Assembly (NCBI RefSeq): GCF_021390475.1
Contig: NZ_JAJUWS010000026.1
Coordinates: forward strand, 31,941-95,940
Length of the DNA stretch: 64,000 nt
Direction of reading: 5' to 3'
Source: Streptomyces sp. ST2-7A
GTDB lineage: Bacteria > Actinomycetota > Actinomycetes > Streptomycetales > Streptomycetaceae
Positions 59,780 through 64,000 of the stretch are shown in pieces. The notes below the pieces were generated by a model that had not been told where the DNA came from, made no database searches, and saw only the letters and a program-made list of their open reading frames with translations. Both the position numbers and the translations under genes were made by a program. Every line of letters starts with the position of its first letter. The stretch's first letter is position 1.

Positions 59780-61192
59780 ATGGTGGCGATCATCAAGTGC
59801 CGTGACTACGAAATCGATTACCTGAAGTTCCTCGAGGAGCTTCATCAATCCCGCCGGTACGACTGGGAGTGGACGTTCACACGTCGGCGTGACCAGTGGT
59901 CCAAGGGGCGGCACCTGCTCCTGATCGCCTCCATGGACACCTATGGGCGTTTTTGGATCACCCGGGTGGGAAAATCTGTTCGCCGAGGAGGTGCGAAGGA
60001 CCAAGAGCAGCAGGTGCGTGTCACCCACGTGCGTCCACTGCGCAGGCCCCTCGCGCTCGACGAGTTGCTCAACGGGCTCACCACGGTCCAGCGGCGCCAT
60101 CTGCTCGAGGAGGGTCATCAGACCAAGGGCACGGGTGAGGCATTGCGCGCTCTGCTGCTGCGCTTCCGGCCCGAAGCGACGGAAGCCGTCAAGCTGATCG
60201 AGGGAGCGACCGAGCCGTGGGACTTCGGGAACAGACGCGCGGCACAGGAGGTGGCACTGCAGCGCGACGCGACGCTCGCCGTGACGCGTATGGCGGGTTT
60301 CCAGATCCCTTGGCTGGCCGAATGGGACCCTCCCGCCGAGGAGTTGTACGACGATACAGTGCCGCCGTTGTTTCTCGACCTCGTGGGTGGATCCAATCAC
60401 CCCGATGAGCCGCTGGAGGAACCCGATCCGCATCTGCGGGAATCGTCCGTCCGCTCCGACGGGCTGAGCAATCAACCCGCGCTCGAGGATCATCTCGTCA
60501 TGAACGACACCCGATCCATGCTCGGATGGCTCAGCGACGAGACCAGCCATGTGGCCTGGCGCGAGTTCCGTGAACACGGCCGCACGCTGCTGGTCGCGAA
60601 CGCCAACCGCACCCCGGCGGAGCGTCTCCTCGGATGCGACATCATCTTCTACAACGTCTCGCGTCACAGCCTCGTCCTCGTGCAGTACAAGAAGCTCGAC
60701 GCTGCACGCGGCGGCTACTACTACCCGAACAGCGACAGGAACCTCGCCAAGGAGCTGGTACGGATGAGGAGCCTGGACCGGTATGCGGAGATGCAGGCCG
60801 GCCCGGGTGACGAGCAGCGGTTGGACCCCAGCCCAAGCTGGATCAAACTCTGCCATCCGCGTTCCGTGCTGCCACACACCACGGAGATGATCCACGGGAT
60901 GTACTTCTCCCGGAGGCAATTCGAATCGCTGCGTGACGACGGGCGACTGAAGGACGGACGAGGCGGAGCCGTCCGGTTCGGCTACAAGAACGTGCCCGGC
61001 TACCTTGACAACACTTTTTTCACGCGGCTGGTGGAGACCGGTCAGATTGGCACGACCGGTACGAGCACCGACCTCGTCCGCCAGCAGGTCATCCGCAGCT
61101 TTCGGGGTCGGCGCAACCTCGTACTCGCGGCGCTGAGCGGGGAGGAGGAGCCGCAGGCGAAGCGGAACGCGCAGCGTCGGGCGGGGCACTGA
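59780..61192 (+). CDS. nuclease-like protein with D...QxK motif, candidate defence gene
   Basis: This 470-residue protein starts at ATG 59780 (GTG 59783 is possible). Its N-terminal 60 residues are compact (IIKCRDYEIDYLKFLEELHQ). Near residues 281-305 it carries ERLLGCDIIFYNVSRHSLVL VQYKKL. An Asp (287) followed by Gln-Tyr-Lys (302-304) on consecutive strands is the QxK variant of the PD-(D/E)XK nuclease core. No other domain is recognised. It lies between IS110 remnants and an ATPase fragment, in a place where defence genes are common. The assignment is from motif and context only. Confidence 0.5.
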   Translation: MVAIIKCRDYEIDYLKFLEELHQSRRYDWEWTFTRRRDQWSKGRHLLLIASMDTYGRFWITRVGKSVRRGGAKDQEQQVRVTHVRPLRRPLALDELLNGLTTVQRRHLLEEGHQTKGTGEALRALLLRFRPEATEAVKLIEGATEPWDFGNRRAAQEVALQRDATLAVTRMAGFQIPWLAEWDPPAEELYDDTVPPLFLDLVGGSNHPDEPLEEPDPHLRESSVRSDGLSNQPALEDHLVMNDTRSMLGWLSDETSHVAWREFREHGRTLLVANANRTPAERLLGCDIIFYNVSRHSLVLVQYKKLDAARGGYYYPNSDRNLAKELVRMRSLDRYAEMQAGPGDEQRLDPSPSWIKLCHPRSVLPHTTEMIHGMYFSRRQFESLRDDGRLKDGRGGAVRFGYKNVPGYLDNTFFTRLVETGQIGTTGTSTDLVRQQVIRSFRGRRNLVLAALSGEEEPQAKRNAQRRAGH

Positions 61193-61215
61193 ACGAAGGG
61201 CGTTCCCCGGAAGTC

Positions 61216-61647
61216 GTGTGGGTGCGGCCTCCGATCAGACCGGCCCCCGGGGGCCTTGACGAAGGACATAGAGGCACCCCCCGCGCCCAAAGCCCCACCC
61301 CCGCCAGTACGTGCGAGCAGCACTTCTCCGCCACCCGGCGCGGTGCGCGCCTCGCCCGGCTGCTCGCCGCGCACCAACTCACCGAGTGGGAACATCCGTA
61401 CGGCACCGAGACGCACGACGCCGTCGCTCTGGGGGTCGCCGAACTCACGGCGAACGCTGTCCTCCACGGCCGCGTCTCCGGAACGGGACTTTGCCCTGTC
61501 CCTCTTCCTCGAGGAGAGTCGGGCGTCGTCCGGATCGAGGTGAGAGATACCCCCCCCAGCCCCACCGGAGCGGTCGGCTACCGACCCGGACGGGGAGGGG
61601 GCCGCGGCCTATTTCTCGTCGACGTGTTCGCCGTCCTCTGGGGGTGA
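61216..61647 (+). CDS. anti-sigma-like HATPase, short and locally frame-swapped
   Basis: This 143-residue protein has the GHKL ATPase N-box VALGVAELTANAVLHGRVSG and later RIEVRDTPP and GRGGGRGLFLVDVFAVLWG. Homologous actinobacterial ATP-binding proteins (anti-sigma regulator type) have a strand after the N-box. Here a different frame supplies the natural strand (RDFALSLFLEES, about 61490-61530), while the open frame reads an unnatural GTGLCPVPLPRGES. Two compensating one-base changes probably occurred. The C-terminus is also short. The protein is likely inactive. Confidence 0.5.
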   Translation: MWVRPPIRPAPGGLDEGHRGTPRAQSPTPASTCEQHFSATRRGARLARLLAAHQLTEWEHPYGTETHDAVALGVAELTANAVLHGRVSGTGLCPVPLPRGESGVVRIEVRDTPPSPTGAVGYRPGRGGGRGLFLVDVFAVLWG

Positions 61648-61763
61648 GCGACCGCATCTGTCCCGGGAAAGGAAAACTGTGTGGGTCGGGTCTGCCCTGC
61701 CCAGCCTGCGGGCCTGGAGGGTTGACGAGTTCTCCCGGAGGCAGCGGACTTCGTGAGGGGATC

Positions 61764-62732
61764 TCAGCAGCGGAATCCACGGTTCGTGTTCCGGGGCGGG
61801 ATACCAGGGTAAGGGCAGAACCACTCTTCCCACAGGTCTTCCTCGATCGCGTCCGCTTTCAGGAACATCCGTGCCCTGTCGTCCACTGAGAACAGGTCGC
61901 TCGCAAGGAATTCCCAGTCATTGTCGAAACGCGAGACGGGTAGTGTCTGGTACGTTTCGTCAGTCTCGATGAATTCGGTTTCTTCCACACTGAGGGTGGA
62001 CATCGCGTAGCCGAGTGCCACGCTCTCACCAAGGCAATGTGGCGTGGGGATTCCACCCATGAGTAGATCAGCCGCGAGGTCGTCGTAGATGCGGGCGCAA
62101 TGGAGCAGGAACCAGTCCGTCTGAGTTTCCACACTATCCGGAACGCCGTATTCCCAGAAACCGAGCTGAGCGGTCACGTACGTCCTGTCCGCAAGGCTCC
62201 TTAGCCCATGATGAAGTGCGAAAGCGGTCCTGGGAGTCACCTCGACCGTCCCACAGTTCCCACAACCTCGGCCATCGGGTCCGCAGGTAGGGCACTTCGA
62301 ACAGTCGTCGTCCACGACACACCCGCAGTCCTCACATTCCCCGCACGCGGTGGTGTGGAAGAGGGAGAACAGGGCAGTATTGGGCTGCTCCAGGTTTTCT
62401 GTGATGGCGCGCGCGGTCTTGTGGTCCGCTCGGGCCTGCGAAACGTTGCGATGCGTGTCCTCGATGACGTCCGCAATGTCGGCGATCGCTTTACCCAGGG
62501 GCCCCGACAGGGAACGCAGGCGTCGGCGAACCTTCAAAAGCACCCCTGTTTCTCCCTGCAGTGCAGCGTTGAGAGCGGCGGCCAACATGTGGGATTCAGC
62601 GTGATTTTTAAAGGTGCCGATCTTCGAGAGCTCCGGGCCGCGAGGTGTCGTCACCATGCCGAAAAGCATGGCGCCGTCGCCCTTGGCTTGATTCAGGAAA
62701 TAGAAATACGAGGGGGTTGAAATATTCGACAT
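61764..62732 (-). CDS. cysteine-rich hypothetical protein
   Basis: This 322-residue protein starts at ATG 62732, seven bases after CGGAGG. It has an N-terminal globular part, then a helical stretch (SGPLGKAIADIADVIEDTHR NVSQ), a cysteine cluster (CGECEDCGCVVDDDCSKCPT CGPDGRGCGNCG) and a C-terminal acidic part. The cluster suggests two or more zinc sites. Codon choice and GC are lower than in most of the window. No family is recognised. Confidence 0.6.
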   Translation of the reverse strand: MSNISTPSYFYFLNQAKGDGAMLFGMVTTPRGPELSKIGTFKNHAESHMLAAALNAALQGETGVLLKVRRRLRSLSGPLGKAIADIADVIEDTHRNVSQARADHKTARAITENLEQPNTALFSLFHTTACGECEDCGCVVDDDCSKCPTCGPDGRGCGNCGTVEVTPRTAFALHHGLRSLADRTYVTAQLGFWEYGVPDSVETQTDWFLLHCARIYDDLAADLLMGGIPTPHCLGESVALGYAMSTLSVEETEFIETDETYQTLPVSRFDNDWEFLASDLFSVDDRARMFLKADAIEEDLWEEWFCPYPGIPPRNTNRGFRC

Positions 62733-63926
62733 GGCTGAGCCTCCGAGCAGGGCACGAAACGAGTGGTGCACAGGCATCGAATGGGGGCATGCGAGTAGAA
62801 GGCCGCCACCGCGGACTCGCGCCTGTTGCACGGGAGATGAAGTGAGAGATGCCGGTGATCCGGGTGCGTCCTCGGACTCCTTGGCTCAGCGCAGCTGGTG
62901 ATCTGGCGACGAGCGAGACCCCGTTGCTGGCACACACGAGCATGCCACAGAAGATGCCCGGAACGCCAACGGTTCGCCGAACTCATTTGTGAGGAACGAA
63001 CGTTGCGCACGTTCTCAATGCCTGCTCCCGCCCAGCCGGATGTCCCGGTTCCAGGCGTCGTTCCGGCCGTTGCGTCCCGTCTTGCAGACCGTGTCGTAGC
63101 AGCGCCAGAACCGGGTGCGTCCACGTGGGCAGGTTGAGTGGCAGCCGTGCGCGATGGCAGCCGGGTCCGTCCCGGGCGGGTGGGCTCCGGGCTCTGACGC
63201 TCATATGACGCTCGTGGTGCCCCCATGGCGGGAGACGAGGTGGAAAGCCGCCTCTGACCTGCGGTTTTCCGGATCACTTTGAGGTCGACGTGTTTGCGAT
63301 GACTCACCACCTGGAGTGCGTCGCGATCCTCGAACCGGCCGCAAAGGGCTCCTGACCTGCGGTTTCGCCGGTTCGGGAACTCTTTCGAGGTGTTTCCGGT
63401 CATCCACCGCTTTGAATGACACTTCGCCTGCGGAGGTGGCTTGACCTGCGGTTTCGGGACGACGTGGTCCTTGTGTTTGAGAGGGGCACAAGGACACGGC
63501 GCGGGTTCCCGACGCTCATATGACGCTCGTCTCGACGGGGCGTCAGTTGGCTGATCGTGCGGGCCGTACCGGGCGGGGGGACGGGCTCCCGCGGGCCGGC
63601 TTTGCGGGAACGTGAAGCAAACCGGATCGGGTTCCCGCCGGCGGTTCGGCGGGACGGATGTTGGCGGAACGGGCGTTCAACGGGGCGGTCCGGAAGGGCT
63701 TCAGGCCCCGGCTGGCCCCGGCTGTCCCGGGTGTTGCCCCTCGGGATGGAAGCCACGAGGGGCAGGCCGTTCGCATCGGACGGGATATTCGTCCCGGGAG
63801 CCGCTCTGCGCCGGTCCATGGGGCCTGGCGGTGTGCACTGAGCCCGGGGATTCTGTCGGCGGCGGCTGAATCCTGGCTCTGGATCACTTTCCGTGCCAGG
63901 GCCACAGAGGGTCACCACAACCGCGA
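62733..63926. other. non-coding kilobase with direct repeats
   Basis: No convincing gene is seen in about 1.2 kb. A perfect 20-bp direct repeat (gacgctcatatgacgctcgt) lies at 63196-63215 and 63511-63530. Between the copies, tgacctgcggttt occurs three times. From 63540 to 63926 there is further GC-rich non-coding DNA before a transposase end. Confidence 0.6.
63196..63530. repeat. 20-bp direct repeats flanking three copies of tgacctgcggttt
   Basis: The 20-bp unit at 63196-63215 and 63511-63530 is itself built of two gacgctc blocks around atat. Inside lie tgacctgcggttt at 63255-63267, 63353-63365 and 63442-63454, spaced 98 and 89 bases. The spacing and lack of genes suggest binding sites or a small non-autonomous element. 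Confidence 0.7.
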
Positions 63927-64000
63927 TCATGAACGGGCTCGCGGTGCGAGGAGCACCCGCTTGCGCAGCAGGTCGAAGTTGGCCCGGCCGAACATCTGCC
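63927..64000 (-). pseudogene. ISL3-type transposase, C-terminal end (partial, cut by window edge)
   Basis: The last 24 codons on the minus strand read QMFGRANFDLLRKRVLLAP followed by RARS and a stop. The phrase QM(F/Y)GRAxFDLLRxRVLL is the usual end of ISL3-family transposases. The rest lies outside the window, so whether the copy is intact is unknown; it is listed as partial. Confidence 0.65.

Noticed and set aside
62898..63137. Plus-strand 79-codon frame in the gene-free kilobase
   Set aside because: No ribosome site, no motif, and the first half is a Cys/Trp/Arg-rich shadow-like composition.
63255..63454. Three tgacctgcggttt repeats considered as a CRISPR array
   Set aside because: Spacing is 98 and 89 bases and the repeat is only about 13 bases, outside CRISPR dimensions.

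Overview
The window is high-GC (about 70-75 %) actinomycete DNA. Its content points to Streptomycetales or Streptosporangiales: WhiB, a conservon, DUF317, DUF4913 and DUF6112 families, SCO6880-like transfer genes, and many GTG/TTG starts with GGAGG ribosome sites. I cannot name the genus. Most of the window looks like accessory DNA built from one or more integrative or mobilisable elements, with cargo modules and decayed insertion sequences between them.

Layout. (1) 1-4.3 kb, minus strand: a conjugation operon with the end of an SCO6880-like gene, a TrbL-like membrane protein, a membrane-anchored protein, a pilin-like DUF6112 protein and an NlpC/P60 wall hydrolase. (2) 4.6-11.7 kb, plus strand: a DNA methyltransferase, DUF4913, a RelE-like protein, three tandem paralogous small proteins, two winged-helix regulators and a DUF317 protein. 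(3) 11.7-14.4 kb: ISAs1 and ATPase remnants, two small ORFs and an intact IS630-type element. (4) 14.5-16.3 kb: a three-gene DUF317 module ending in a very strong hairpin. (5) 16.8-24.0 kb, minus strand: a mobilisation and plasmid-maintenance operon with a helix-turn-helix protein, a zinc protein, WhiB, a DUF2637/Spd-like membrane protein, a MobC-like protein and a frameshifted relaxase. (6) 24.8-27.9 kb: XRE regulator, ImmA/IrrE peptidase, MAB_1171c-like and PAP2-like membrane proteins. (7) 28.2-29.9 kb: quinone oxidoreductase with a divergent TetR regulator. (8) 30.0-36.8 kb: a complete lasso-peptide cluster with two precursor genes, a cyclase, a fused recognition/protease protein and an ABC exporter, next to a divergent XRE regulator. 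(9) 37-39.5 kb: an S1-domain protein, a secreted trypsin-like protease and a candidate I78 inhibitor lipoprotein. (10) 40.3-47.7 kb: a conservon (cvnA-D plus two P450s and a small extra gene) with a divergent regulator. (11) 47.7-51.3 kb: a TrmO-like gene, an orphan CRISPR array of three repeats, a tRNA-like fragment, an excisionase and a tyrosine integrase. (12) 51.4-54.4 kb: a two-gene block whose proteins carry a PD-(D/E)XK-like motif and a HEPN R-x4-H motif. (13) 54.5-55.5 kb: a second, truncated copy of the three-gene module of region 4. (14) 55.5-64 kb: ArsR-like regulator and MFS exporter, IS110 wreckage, a second nuclease-like protein, an ATPase fragment, a cysteine-rich protein, a repeat-bearing non-coding kilobase and the end of an ISL3-type transposase.

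How it fits together. Regions 1, 2, 5 and 11 supply transfer, mobilisation, regulation and integration functions of integrative elements. The diverged duplicate module at 14.5 and 54.5 kb, and a shared 40-bp palindromic element at 7.44 and 49.34 kb, suggest that two related elements, or two halves of one, were brought together. The strongest candidates for something undescribed are the nuclease/HEPN pair beside the integrase (51.4-54.4 kb), the separate QxK-type nuclease-like gene at 59.8 kb, and the lasso cluster with its two related cores.
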